Source: Bacteroidales bacterium
GTDB lineage: Bacteria > Bacteroidota > Bacteroidia > Bacteroidales > B18-G4
Assembly: GCA_018400295.1 (NCBI GenBank)
Contig: JAGYMZ010000002.1
Location: forward strand, 104,581 to 168,580
DNA: 64,000 nt
Reading direction: 5' to 3'
The notes under the pieces are model-generated. The model searched no databases. It was not told where the DNA came from and saw only the letters and a program-made list of their open reading frames with translations. The translations under genes were made by a program, and so were the position numbers. This document shows positions 9,698-17,596 of this stretch, piece after piece; the stretch's first letter is position 1, and every line of letters begins with the position of its first letter.

Positions 9698-9745
9698 TTC
9701 TGAACATCATTTGGTATTCATACAATGAATTTTCAAGCTGCACGT

Positions 9746-9761
9746 CACAGGAGTACCTGTG
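9746..9761. other. Perfect short inverted repeat between cusA-like and HYC_CC_PP genes
   Basis: CACAGG-AGTA-CCTGTG is a perfect 6-bp inverted repeat with a 4-nt centre. It sits in the 95-bp gap upstream of the pump gene, between two genes of the same operon. It could be an mRNA hairpin that tunes the expression of downstream genes, or a dimeric regulator site. It has no T-run, so it is not a good terminator. Confidence 0.35.
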
Positions 9762-9792
9762 CATATCAGCTTCTGAGCTTATGAAATACCAA

Positions 9793-10173
9793 TCAAAGCC
9801 GGAATGACTGAAAAAACAGCTGTATATTTTTGATGGTCGCGGGCAGGGCATCAACCAACCTGACCGTTTTTCCCGGAGCCTTGTGAAAAGGATCAACAGA
9901 GATCGAAAGTAGTCCCGGTTCAACATTAAAACAGGTGGCGGGTTGGATGGTAACGGATGGGGGTGAAATAAAATCCGATTCCACTTTAAAACTCAGGGTT
10001 TCGTCGTGGCAGCAATCGCAGGTTGATCCGCAGCAACTGCCGGCGTTCCCGAAAAGGGCAACATCATGGAGGGAATTTCCGGAATAATGTTTATTGATGG
10101 TTATTCCGGAAGTAGCTATGGTCAGCAACAAAGCCATAAAAACAAATTTTCCTTTTCTGATGTTGTTTTTCAT
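9793..10173 (-). CDS. HYC_CC_PP-family small exported Cys-rich protein (metal-locus protein)
   Basis: The ORF track runs to 10395, but the credible start is the ATG at 10173 (MKNNIRKGKFVFMALLLTIA), which puts a signal peptide at the N-terminus and gives 126 residues, the usual size of the family. The hallmark blocks are visible: HY(S) at 29-31, CC pairs in SCCGSTCDCC at 47-55, and SPPSV at 70-74, with a C-terminal FFQSFRL. These small Bacteroidota proteins recur beside TonB receptors and copper pumps; their function is not established, but periplasmic metal binding is likely. An alternative ATG at 10302 forms an ATGA overlap with the TonB receptor stop but would add 43 hydrophilic residues before the signal peptide, which is less plausible. 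Confidence 0.75.
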   Translation of the reverse strand: MKNNIRKGKFVFMALLLTIATSGITINKHYSGNSLHDVALFGNAGSCCGSTCDCCHDETLSFKVESDFISPPSVTIQPATCFNVEPGLLSISVDPFHKAPGKTVRLVDALPATIKNIQLFFQSFRL

Positions 10174-10298
10174 AGGTTTAACCGAAGCAGAACATCCGGG
10201 AACCGAATGCAATAGCGGTTCATTTTTATTGTTTTTACCTTCTTTAAAAAACAATTCGCATTTATTATTGTTCAGTGTCCGGGAGGATTTGAAGTCTT

Positions 10299-12578
10299 TC
10301 ATTCTTCGTGGTGATGTTCGTGTTCCGTGGTATTGATACGATGGATCGTGTATCGCAATCCTGCGTAGACACGAATACCGGTTACCGGTCCCCATACCAA
10401 AGATGAGTCAAAATAACCCCCGAACGGGTTATCGTAAGCAATGACCGGATCATCCTGACGAAATCCGGTCAGATTATCCCCGCCTATGTATACATCCCAC
10501 TTTTTCAGTTTTTTGGTGACCTGTGCATTGATGATGGTGTAGACCGGTGATTGCTTCTGGCGTTGATATCTTGCAGGGTTTTTGTCTGTGTCCGGTATCC
10601 GGGCATCCCCGTTGATATGTGTGGTGAGGTTAAATTGCCATGCATCGTTTTTGGTGGCATAGGAAAGGTTCAGCAATCCTTTGAACCGGTTTACAAAAGG
10701 TTGCCGGCGCAGCTCTTTATTGATGGTCATTTTAACGAAATTGTACCGGTATGCCAGGAGCAGGTCCAGTCCTTCGAACACTTCATAATTCACTTCCAGC
10801 TGGGCGCTGTTGGAATATGATTTTCCGTTTAAATTATATATATAAATGCTTTGCGGATCGGCATCCCGGTCAATAATGAGCCTGTCCTGGAAATCTGTCC
10901 TGTAAAACTCAGCATGGATAGACAATTCCCTGCCCAGCGGGTAAAGGAATTGGGTGAAATTCATGCCATAATTCGCTGCTTTTTCAATGTTGGGTTCTTC
11001 CCGGATGATAAGTTTCCTGGAAGTTGCCAGGATATAATTATTTTCCGCGATCACATTGGGAGAACGGTAGCCTTTGCCGGCTGAGACACGCATAATGAGC
11101 CCATTGGTGATGTCATATTTGAAGTGAAACCGGGGTGTATAAAGCATCCCGAAGATGTTATGGCGGTCGGCCCGTATCCCTGCCAGAACCGTCAGTTTTC
11201 CGGAGGGCTTGAAGGTATATTCGGCAAAAATTCCCGGAACGGTTTCTTTCCTGATAAAAGTGCTGTCGTTCAGAACTTCGTCATAATTATCGATCATCAG
11301 CCCCATCCCTGATGTGATCTGATGTTTTTGTTCCCTGAAGCCGGCCTGATAGATCAAAGAACCGAAATAATTGTTTTCTGACGCGTCATAGGTGTTCAAC
11401 CCAAAAAAGGATCCCTGGTTATGGTAAACATAGGTGTGCAGGAATGCGAGCGAGCCCTGCTCTCCAAGCAGCACGGCTCCTTTGGCAAAGGCTTCATAAC
11501 GGATCGTTTCTATGCCAATGCCGTAGGGGTTCGTTGTATTTCTTTCCTGGTTGCGTTCAAAATCCCATTGTCCTCCGCTGCGGTCCTCATAAAGCCCCTT
11601 GATGCCAAGTTGCAGATGAAAATTCGTATGGTTTTCATATTTCCACCTGTTAAAGAGCTGGTATTGTTTCGTGAGGGGCTGGTCAAGGAAGGAGTCCCCG
11701 TTGATATCGGTTTTATTGGACATATTTTCCGCGTGTCCGAAAAGCATGGTGCTCCAGGATCCGTTCAGATTGGTACCGGCATTGAAATTCGCTTCCAGTT
11801 TTTGTTCATGGTCGGCATACAGGTTAAGGAAAAACAATTCATCGTTGTCCGGTTTTTTATATTCTACGTTTATATGCCCTGTAATGGATTCATAGCCGTT
11901 CCGGACCGAGGCGGCACCTTTGGAGACCTGGATGGATTCCATCCATTGACCGGGGATGTAGCTCATGCCGTATGCAGAGGCCAGGCCCCGGATGTTTGGA
12001 AGGTTTTCCGTTTGTATTTGGCTGTATTTGCCGGCAAGTCCGAGCAAACGGATGTGTTTGGCCCCGGAAACGGCATCCGGGTAGGATACATCCACCGATG
12101 CATTGGTCTGAAAACTCTCGGCCAGATTACAGCATGCTCCTTTGTGGAGCTCATCCCGGGTAATATGAAATGTATTGACCGGGTCGATCCTGGATACAAA
12201 TCCGTCCGGAGATCTGTTCATGATAACGATCTCTTTGAGTTCATTGTGGATCTTCAGGTCGATCTCTATAAAATCCTGGCCGTGGGATATGGGAACTGTA
12301 TCCCTTTTAAAGCCTATATAGCTTATTATTAGCAGGGAATCGGTGTGCGGGTCACGGGGCAGGTGGAAATGCCCGTCAGGCCCCGTGACGGTTCCGTGTT
12401 GGGATCCTGCAAAATACACATGGGCTCCCGGGATGCTTTCCTCTTCCGGGTGCTCACCAGGATCATGGTCGTGATGGCCTTCTGTATGGTGATATATGAC
12501 GCCTTGTAATTCATTGACCTGGCCTTGTGCTGAAATACCCATGGCCAGGATAAGCGGCAATAAGATACATTTTTTCAT
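10299..12578 (-). CDS. TonB-dependent outer-membrane receptor with carboxypeptidase-regulatory-like domain and His-rich termini
   Basis: A 759-residue outer-membrane receptor. After the signal peptide (MKKCILLPLILAMGISAQGQ) come a carboxypeptidase D regulatory-like domain interrupted by a His/Glu loop (HHTEGHHDHDPGEHPEEE, residues 30-47), a plug (NVDVS-type region near 150-250), and a 22-strand-type barrel ending in a second His tail (TEHEHHHEE). In this operon it may pass metal or metal complexes across the outer membrane or sense them, as reported for copper-linked TonB receptors of Bacteroidota. The clustered histidines suggest direct Cu, Ni or Zn contact. Its stop overlaps an ATG for the next gene (ATGA). 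No SusD partner is present, which argues against a glycan receptor. Confidence 0.92.
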   Translation of the reverse strand: MKKCILLPLILAMGISAQGQVNELQGVIYHHTEGHHDHDPGEHPEEESIPGAHVYFAGSQHGTVTGPDGHFHLPRDPHTDSLLIISYIGFKRDTVPISHGQDFIEIDLKIHNELKEIVIMNRSPDGFVSRIDPVNTFHITRDELHKGACCNLAESFQTNASVDVSYPDAVSGAKHIRLLGLAGKYSQIQTENLPNIRGLASAYGMSYIPGQWMESIQVSKGAASVRNGYESITGHINVEYKKPDNDELFFLNLYADHEQKLEANFNAGTNLNGSWSTMLFGHAENMSNKTDINGDSFLDQPLTKQYQLFNRWKYENHTNFHLQLGIKGLYEDRSGGQWDFERNQERNTTNPYGIGIETIRYEAFAKGAVLLGEQGSLAFLHTYVYHNQGSFFGLNTYDASENNYFGSLIYQAGFREQKHQITSGMGLMIDNYDEVLNDSTFIRKETVPGIFAEYTFKPSGKLTVLAGIRADRHNIFGMLYTPRFHFKYDITNGLIMRVSAGKGYRSPNVIAENNYILATSRKLIIREEPNIEKAANYGMNFTQFLYPLGRELSIHAEFYRTDFQDRLIIDRDADPQSIYIYNLNGKSYSNSAQLEVNYEVFEGLDLLLAYRYNFVKMTINKELRRQPFVNRFKGLLNLSYATKNDAWQFNLTTHINGDARIPDTDKNPARYQRQKQSPVYTIINAQVTKKLKKWDVYIGGDNLTGFRQDDPVIAYDNPFGGYFDSSLVWGPVTGIRVYAGLRYTIHRINTTEHEHHHEE

Positions 12579-12688
12579 AGGGGTTGATTATGTATGATCT
12601 GCTTCATGTCCTCAGGGGAATGGAGAGGACCGGTCAAAAAATTTCAGTAATTTCCCGGAATGGTTCAGGAAAGCGGATGATCCGGTGT

Positions 12689-13120
12689 TTACGGGGCCGG
12701 GATCTTTTGCTTATGGTAAAGGATCACGATGTCTTTGCCCGTGATGGACTGAAAATGAACATAAAAGCCTGTTTTTCCGGACGGTTCGCGGAATTTTTTC
12801 ACAGGATCCGGAAAAACCGCTGCATGCAGTGACCCGGGCAAGGGATGGAGGAATGTGCTTTTTTCCGCTGTGTGATTTTCCAGCTGTATATTTTGTATGA
12901 TGGTCCGGCAACTGTGCAAATGTTCAACCATATTTTTATCATCCTGCTCCTGCTTATCATGGTGCGGGTTTTCGCAGCAGTCAAGACTTTTCTCCGGAAG
13001 GATCAGTTTTGCATGCGGATGCACATCACATATGTGTATCCGTACACTCATACCGGCCGTACCCGTGAGGTAAGCCAGGATAAGAAAAATGATGGTTATG
13101 TTACGAATGATGGTGTTCAT
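12689..13120 (-). CDS. Small exported HYC_CC_PP-like Cys/His-rich protein, first gene of the metal operon
   Basis: The start is placed at the ATG at 13120 (MNTIIRNITIIFLILAYLTG) because the promoter boxes at 13138-13168 lie inside the longer ORF listed by the track. This gives 143 residues with an N-terminal signal segment, then VRIHICDVHPHAKLILPEKSLDCCENPHHDK, which follows the HxC...CC order of the HYC_CC_PP family, and a histidine-rich middle (MVEHLHSC). The PP block is not clear, so the family call is weaker than for the second copy at 9793. As leader gene of the operon it probably binds metal in the periplasm. A 110-bp gap without recognised features separates it from the TonB receptor. 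Confidence 0.65.
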   Translation of the reverse strand: MNTIIRNITIIFLILAYLTGTAGMSVRIHICDVHPHAKLILPEKSLDCCENPHHDKQEQDDKNMVEHLHSCRTIIQNIQLENHTAEKSTFLHPLPGSLHAAVFPDPVKKFREPSGKTGFYVHFQSITGKDIVILYHKQKIPAP

Positions 13121-13137
13121 TTTTCGGAAAACGTATG

Positions 13138-13168
13138 CAAAACTACCCAAAACCCATGGATCAACAAA
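13138..13168 (-). promoter_or_regulatory. Bacteroidota promoter of the metal efflux operon
   Basis: On the minus strand TTTG (13165-13168) and TAGTTTTG (13138-13145) are separated by 19 bp, an exact match to the Bacteroidota TTTG-N19-21-TAnnTTTG sigma-ABfr promoter. The start codon at 13120 follows 17 bp after the -7 box, so the leader is very short. Confidence 0.75.
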
Positions 13169-13290
13169 CATTTTCATAGATAAATTTATATATCTGTGAG
13201 CCGGATCAGCCCTTTTCACCCCAGGCTCCTTGCTTTGATCCTTATCCGTTTATCCTTTTACCGTTGGATTTGTGCCCGTTTAAAAACCGG

Positions 13291-13323
13291 TTTGATGACT
13301 TTATCAATAATTTACTATATTTG
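13291..13323 (+). promoter_or_regulatory. Bacteroidota promoter of the crotonase operon
   Basis: TTTG (13291-13294), 21 bp, then TATATTTG (13316-13323), upstream of the crotonase ATG at 13349. The spacing and both boxes agree with the Bacteroidota consensus. It diverges from the metal operon promoter about 120 bp away. Confidence 0.75.
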
Positions 13324-13348
13324 AAAACAACCAAAACAACGTATAAAC

Positions 13349-14116
13349 ATGGATTATAAAAACTTGGATGTTACAATCTCAGAAGGCATTGCACTTGTGA
13401 AGATAAGCAGGCCTGAAGCACTTAATGCCCTGAATACCAATTTTTTTCTCGAGATGGATGATGTGATCTCATCGGTCTCCAATAATGTTGATGTTCAGGT
13501 AATGGTCATTACCGGAGAAGGCAAGGCATTTGTTGCCGGTGCGGATATTTCCGAAATGGTTGACAAATCGCCGGGGGAGGGGGAAGATTTTTCCCGTCTG
13601 GGGCAAAATACGTTCAGGGGACTGGAGCTCATGGAAAAACCGGTGATTGCTGCCGTCAACGGCTTTGCCCTTGGAGGCGGACTGGAACTGGCCATGGGCT
13701 GCGATTTTCGTATTGCCAGTACCAAAGCCAAATTCGGACAACCCGAGGTAAACCTTGGGATGATCCCCGGTTATGCCGGCACCCAGCGGCTCTCCCGGCT
13801 GGTTGGACTGGGGGATGCCCTGTATTTGCTCATGAGCGGTGAGATGATCGATGCACAGGATGCCCTGCGGATCGGATTGGTTCAGAAACTTGTTGAACCG
13901 GATGATCTTATGGAGGAGGTCATGAAAATCGCAAAGACGATTGCTTCAAAAGGCCCCAAGGCTGTCAGGAAAGTTAAGTTCGTAACCCGTGATGGTTTCC
14001 TGAGCACTTTCCGTGAAGGATGCGCGCTGGAATCAAAGTATTTCGGCTCCCAGTTCAAAGATGAAGGGGAAGAAGGCATGAGAGCCTTCCTGGAAAAGCG
14101 GAAACCCAATTGGTAA
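13349..14116 (+). CDS. Enoyl-CoA hydratase / crotonase
   Basis: A 255-residue crotonase-fold enzyme that hydrates crotonyl-CoA (or longer 2-enoyl-CoA) to the 3-hydroxyacyl-CoA in the cytoplasm. The oxyanion-hole segment FALGGGLELAMGCDF and the second acid segment GQPEVNLGMIPGYAGTQRL each carry the expected catalytic glutamate. Length and start are standard. It is the first gene of a plus-strand run that continues with 3-hydroxyacyl-CoA dehydrogenase (46 bp later) and thiolase, giving consecutive beta-oxidation steps. Chain length cannot be read from sequence, but the C4-type neighbourhood favours crotonyl-CoA. Confidence 0.93.
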   Translation: MDYKNLDVTISEGIALVKISRPEALNALNTNFFLEMDDVISSVSNNVDVQVMVITGEGKAFVAGADISEMVDKSPGEGEDFSRLGQNTFRGLELMEKPVIAAVNGFALGGGLELAMGCDFRIASTKAKFGQPEVNLGMIPGYAGTQRLSRLVGLGDALYLLMSGEMIDAQDALRIGLVQKLVEPDDLMEEVMKIAKTIASKGPKAVRKVKFVTRDGFLSTFREGCALESKYFGSQFKDEGEEGMRAFLEKRKPNW

Positions 14117-14162
14117 TACACGCATAAAATCATATCCAAACAACTTAAATAAAATTTTATTT

Positions 14163-15500
14163 ATGAATTACGAAGATAGATTACAAAACGTTACTGTTCT
14201 GGGTGCGGCCGGTAAAATGGGAAGTGGTATCCTGTTGTTGACCGCCCTGGAAATGGCTGATCTTGGTCTGAAACCGGAGAACAGGTCTAAGTCCTTTGTC
14301 CTGAACGCCGTAGATATTTCCAATGATGCACTGAAAGGTGTGATGAAATATTTGCGTAAACAGGTGCTCAAGGCGGCAGAAAAGAAAACGGTACTTTTGC
14401 GAAAGATGTATCAGGACAGGGAGGACCTGATCGAAAACTCAGACATAATCCATCAATACGTAGAAGATGTTTTGAGCATCGTCCATCCCACCCTGAGGAT
14501 CGAATCAGCGTATGATTCCCGGCTGATCTTTGAAGCTGTCAATGAAAACAAGGATTTGAAAGTCAAACTGTTCAGCCAGATCGATAAACACAATCCGGAA
14601 GACCCATGGTTTTTTACCAACACGTCCTCGGTCCCAATCGGGATCATTGATCAGGAAGCCAATCTGGGCGGGCGCATCCTGGGTTTCCATTTTTACAACC
14701 CCCCTGCCGTTCAGAAACTGGTTGAATTGATCCTTTCGGATAATACCCTGGAGGAAGTCAGAAAATTTGCGCTTGCGTATGCCGGAAAATTAAGAAAAGT
14801 AGTGGTGCCTTCTAACGATGTTGCCGGTTTTATCGGTAACGGACATTTTATGAGGGATGCGCTTTATGGTATCCGGGAGGCGGAAAGGCTCGCCAAGGAT
14901 ATGCCGTATATTACTGCAATATATTTGGTCAATAAGGTCACACAGGACTTTCTGGTCCGGCCTATGGGTATTTTCCAGCTCATCGATTATGTCGGGATCG
15001 ATGTCGTCCGTTTCATTATGCAGGTCATGGATCCGCATATGAAAGATGAGGAATTGCATAGCCCGCTCCTTGACATGTATGTTGAACAGGGCATCAGGGG
15101 CGGTCAGAATCCCGACGGTTCCCAGAAAGACGGGTTTTTTAGGTATGAGAAAGGAAAGATCGCTGCGATATACGGGCCCTACGTTAAAAAGTACATACCT
15201 GTGGATGAGATACAGGAAACGGCGGAAGAGCGTTTTGGAGAAATACCCGGGTCCTATATACCGTGGAAGGCCACCCTTAAAATGAAGGATAAAGACGCTG
15301 CCCTGAAAGCGTTTTTCGATGAGCTGAAAACCATGGATACACTCGGGGCAAAACTGGCCGTGAGGTATGGCAGGCGATCCAAAGAGATCGGGGAAAAGCT
15401 AGTCCGCGATAATGTAGCCCGCAGCGCTGAAGATGTGAACACGGTGTTGCTGACAGGGTTTTTCCATGCTTATGGACCCATCAATGAGTATTTTGATTAA
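14163..15500 (+). CDS. 3-hydroxyacyl-CoA dehydrogenase (3-hydroxybutyryl-CoA dehydrogenase type)
   Basis: A 445-residue NAD(P)-dependent dehydrogenase. The Rossmann motif is VTVLGAAGKMGSG near the N-terminus. The catalytic region shows the Ser of FTNTSSVPIG and the His of GFHFYNPPAVQKLVELI. The C-terminal helical domain (VAGFIGNGHFMRDALYGI and on) is longer than in the ~280-residue HbdA enzymes. It interconverts 3-hydroxyacyl-CoA and 3-oxoacyl-CoA between the crotonase and thiolase encoded on either side. The stop overlaps the thiolase start (TAATG), so the two are translationally coupled. Confidence 0.92.
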   Translation: MNYEDRLQNVTVLGAAGKMGSGILLLTALEMADLGLKPENRSKSFVLNAVDISNDALKGVMKYLRKQVLKAAEKKTVLLRKMYQDREDLIENSDIIHQYVEDVLSIVHPTLRIESAYDSRLIFEAVNENKDLKVKLFSQIDKHNPEDPWFFTNTSSVPIGIIDQEANLGGRILGFHFYNPPAVQKLVELILSDNTLEEVRKFALAYAGKLRKVVVPSNDVAGFIGNGHFMRDALYGIREAERLAKDMPYITAIYLVNKVTQDFLVRPMGIFQLIDYVGIDVVRFIMQVMDPHMKDEELHSPLLDMYVEQGIRGGQNPDGSQKDGFFRYEKGKIAAIYGPYVKKYIPVDEIQETAEERFGEIPGSYIPWKATLKMKDKDAALKAFFDELKTMDTLGAKLAVRYGRRSKEIGEKLVRDNVARSAEDVNTVLLTGFFHAYGPINEYFD

Positions 15501-16762
15501 TGCAAAACAAAAAACAACTTATGAAACTGAGAAAAAAGATATATATGACCGCCGGTTACAATACCATATCGCTGGGTACCGGCAGAAGTGAATTCAACCC
15601 TAAAAAGTCCCGCCCAGGTATAGAGCATTACATTAAAGAGGCGGGCCAGGGCACCCTGAAAAAGATCGGAGGTGCGAAAAATATTGACGAAGGGGTTATA
15701 GGAAATTTTATGGCAGCCCGTTTCAACAAACAGGGCAATTTGCCAGGATTTATCCCATACATCGATGAGGAATTGCAGTGGAAGCCATGTTCCAGTGTGG
15801 AAGGCGCCTGTGGTTCGGGGGCACTGGCACTGGTGGCCGGAATGAAGTCTGTGCTTGCTGACACCGCCGGCACCGTACTCACTGTCGGTGTGGAAGTACA
15901 GAATACCGTGAAAGCCATTTACGGTGCCGATATACTTGCGGGTGCCGGTTGGTTTCAAAAAAGAAAGAACGGCCACGCGTATTTCTTTCCGGGCCAGTTC
16001 AGCGACCGGGCCGGTGCATATTATGAAAAGTATGGTTACGAGCGGACACGCAAGGGCTTTGCCCGCTGGTTCCGGAATGCCATTGAGAATGCCCGCTTAT
16101 GCCCGACTGCGCAGGAGCATGAGAACAAGATATCCGACCTGGAGGGGCTGTATTTAAGCCGGGAACCCAACGGGAAATTTTTCGTAGACAACCTGACCGT
16201 TTTCGATTGCTCCAAGGTTTCCGACGGTGCTTCGGCTCTGGTCATCACATCAGAGGAAGGGTTGAAAAAATGCGGGATCGACCCGCAGGATGCTGTGGAG
16301 GTGGTCAGTTTCGCCCAGGTGGAGAGGGACGTGACCAAAGATCCGCCGGATTTGACCGAGTTGACGACCATCAAAAAGGCCGTGCACCGGGCTCTGGACG
16401 ATGCAGGCATCACCATTGACCAGCTGGGGACCATTGAGACGCACGACTGCTTCAGCATTGCGGGCATCCTGGCCGTGGAGGCGCTGGGTTATGCCAAACC
16501 CGGTGAAGGAGCGGATTTCGTGGCGGCCGGCCATACTGCCCGGGACGGCAGGATCCCAATCAACACCACCGGCGGATTGATCGGCTGGGGACACCCAACC
16601 GGCGCTACGGGTGTGCACCAGGCCGTGACCATGTGGGAGCAGCTCACCGGAAAGGCCGGCGAGGCGCAGATCGAAATGCCCGGGGACCGGCCATACGGCT
16701 TGACCATCAATATGGGTGGTGATGACGTAACGGTGGTGGCTACGGTGTATAAAAGGGGATAA
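15500..16762 (+). CDS. Acetyl-CoA acetyltransferase, SCP2/archaeal-type thiolase
   Basis: A 420-residue thiolase. The nucleophile is Cys104 in SSVEGACGSGALALVAG. The second active-site block reads IETHDCFSIAGILA, where classical PhaA/FadA thiolases have NEAFA, and the third is NTTGGLIGWGHPTGATG. The usual C-terminal CxG second cysteine is replaced by NMGGDDVTVVA, a pattern seen in SCP-x/SCP2 thiolases and the archaeal acetoacetyl-CoA thiolases. It should cleave acetoacetyl-CoA to two acetyl-CoA or run the reverse condensation. The start overlaps the dehydrogenase stop; an in-frame ATG eight codons in is a possible alternative. Confidence 0.9.
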   Translation: MQNKKQLMKLRKKIYMTAGYNTISLGTGRSEFNPKKSRPGIEHYIKEAGQGTLKKIGGAKNIDEGVIGNFMAARFNKQGNLPGFIPYIDEELQWKPCSSVEGACGSGALALVAGMKSVLADTAGTVLTVGVEVQNTVKAIYGADILAGAGWFQKRKNGHAYFFPGQFSDRAGAYYEKYGYERTRKGFARWFRNAIENARLCPTAQEHENKISDLEGLYLSREPNGKFFVDNLTVFDCSKVSDGASALVITSEEGLKKCGIDPQDAVEVVSFAQVERDVTKDPPDLTELTTIKKAVHRALDDAGITIDQLGTIETHDCFSIAGILAVEALGYAKPGEGADFVAAGHTARDGRIPINTTGGLIGWGHPTGATGVHQAVTMWEQLTGKAGEAQIEMPGDRPYGLTINMGGDDVTVVATVYKRG

Positions 16763-16837
16763 GACTGCAGAGTTGTGCGCAAGCTCGTTTTCGGGTTGCA
16801 TTATGGGCTCCAGTTATGCAATGTGTAATATTATTCA

Positions 16838-16845
16838 TATATTTG
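16838..16845 (+). promoter_or_regulatory. Probable -7 box upstream of elbB
   Basis: TATATTTG lies 36 bp before the elbB ATG, with a near-match TATG 19 bp further upstream in place of TTTG. This suggests elbB has its own promoter and is not only read from the thiolase operon. Confidence 0.5.
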
Positions 16846-16880
16846 AGGAGAACCGAAGTTGAATCATAAATCCTGATATT

Positions 16881-17546
16881 ATGAAAAATTTTGCTGTTGT
16901 ACTGTCCGGATGCGGTGTTTTTGACGGAGCAGAGATCCATGAGGCTACGCTGACCATGTGGGCGATCATGAAGCATGGTGGCACGTACCAGGTCTTTGCG
17001 CCGGACATCGATCAGCACCATGTGATCAATCATATAACGGGGGAAGAAATGGATGAAAAACGGAATGTCCTGGTGGAATCCGCCCGGATCGCCAGGGGTG
17101 TTATCCGGGATCTCAAGGAATACAACCCCGCGGATTTCGATGCCATTATTTTCCCCGGTGGTTTTGGTGCCGCCAAGAATTTATCCACCGTTGCTTTTGA
17201 CGGACCAGATGCCAAGGTTGATCCGGAGGTTGAACGCGCCGTGAAGGAAACCCATCAGGCAGGGAAACCCATCGGGGCTTTATGTATTGCTCCGGCGGTG
17301 ATCGCAAAAATATTGGGTAATGTAACCATTACGGTTGGCCAGGATGAAAGCACGATCGAAGCCATAGAGAAAATGGGGGCATCCCATGCGGAAACCACCC
17401 ACGGGGAAGTGATCGTTGACAAAAAGAACAAGATATATAGCAGCCCCTGTTATATGTTGGATGCCAACATATTGCAAATAGGGCAGGGGGTTGATCAGGT
17501 AGTCGAGAGGATGGTGGCAGATGTCATCCGGATGACATCTGGATGA
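16881..17546 (+). CDS. elbB: ElbB-like DJ-1/PfpI-superfamily protein (glyoxalase III-like)
   Basis: A 221-residue class I glutamine amidotransferase-like protein closely matching ElbB (the 'isoprenoid biosynthesis glyoxalase'). Features are the N-terminal VVLSGCGVFDGAEIHEA, FPGGFGAAKNLS near 91-102, and the nucleophile-elbow cysteine C135 in GALCIAPAV. Methylglyoxal detoxification is known for relatives; the cellular role is uncertain. The last eleven codons (ADVIRMTSG-stop) are written by the 11-bp repeat array that continues toward the acyl-CoA dehydrogenase gene, so the gene's 3' end and the putative operator share sequence. Confidence 0.9.
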   Translation: MKNFAVVLSGCGVFDGAEIHEATLTMWAIMKHGGTYQVFAPDIDQHHVINHITGEEMDEKRNVLVESARIARGVIRDLKEYNPADFDAIIFPGGFGAAKNLSTVAFDGPDAKVDPEVERAVKETHQAGKPIGALCIAPAVIAKILGNVTITVGQDESTIEAIEKMGASHAETTHGEVIVDKKNKIYSSPCYMLDANILQIGQGVDQVVERMVADVIRMTSG

Positions 17547-17551
17547 CATCT
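17519..17551 (+). repeat. Array of three 11-bp units (AGATGTCATCC / GGATGACATCT), putative operator
   Basis: The order is AGATGTCATCC, GGATGACATCT, GGATGACATCT: three contiguous 11-mers with the first inverted. An equivalent four-unit array lies at 57466-57509. The array ends 14 bp before a TATATTTG -7 box and takes the place of the expected TTTG -33 box, which suggests an activator or repressor site for the acyl-CoA dehydrogenase. It also overlaps the last codons of elbB. Confidence 0.7.
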
Positions 17552-17565
17552 GCCATCATTTTTCC

Positions 17566-17573
17566 TATATTTG
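17566..17573 (+). promoter_or_regulatory. -7 box of the acyl-CoA dehydrogenase gene
   Basis: TATATTTG lies 23 bp before the ATG at 17597. No TTTG is found 19-21 bp upstream; the 11-bp array occupies that place. This also supports 17597 over the ORF-track start at 17543. Confidence 0.55.
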
Positions 17574-17596
17574 TTTCATTCATTAACCTGTATACC

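Noticed and set aside
9793-10395. 200-residue version of the HYC_CC_PP ORF
   Set aside because: The N-terminal 74 residues precede a clear signal peptide and overlap the TonB receptor gene; the ATG at 10173 gives the family length.
11421-12332. 303-codon plus-strand ORF opposite the TonB receptor
   Set aside because: It is an antisense shadow of a well-supported receptor gene, with no domain features.
12689-13219. 176-residue version of the leader ORF of the metal operon
   Set aside because: The promoter boxes at 13138-13168 lie inside the extended part, so the ATG at 13120 is used.
13121-13348. Metal-regulator operator in the divergent intergenic region
   Set aside because: I looked for MerR-, ArsR- or CopY-like inverted repeats and found none convincing beyond the two promoters.
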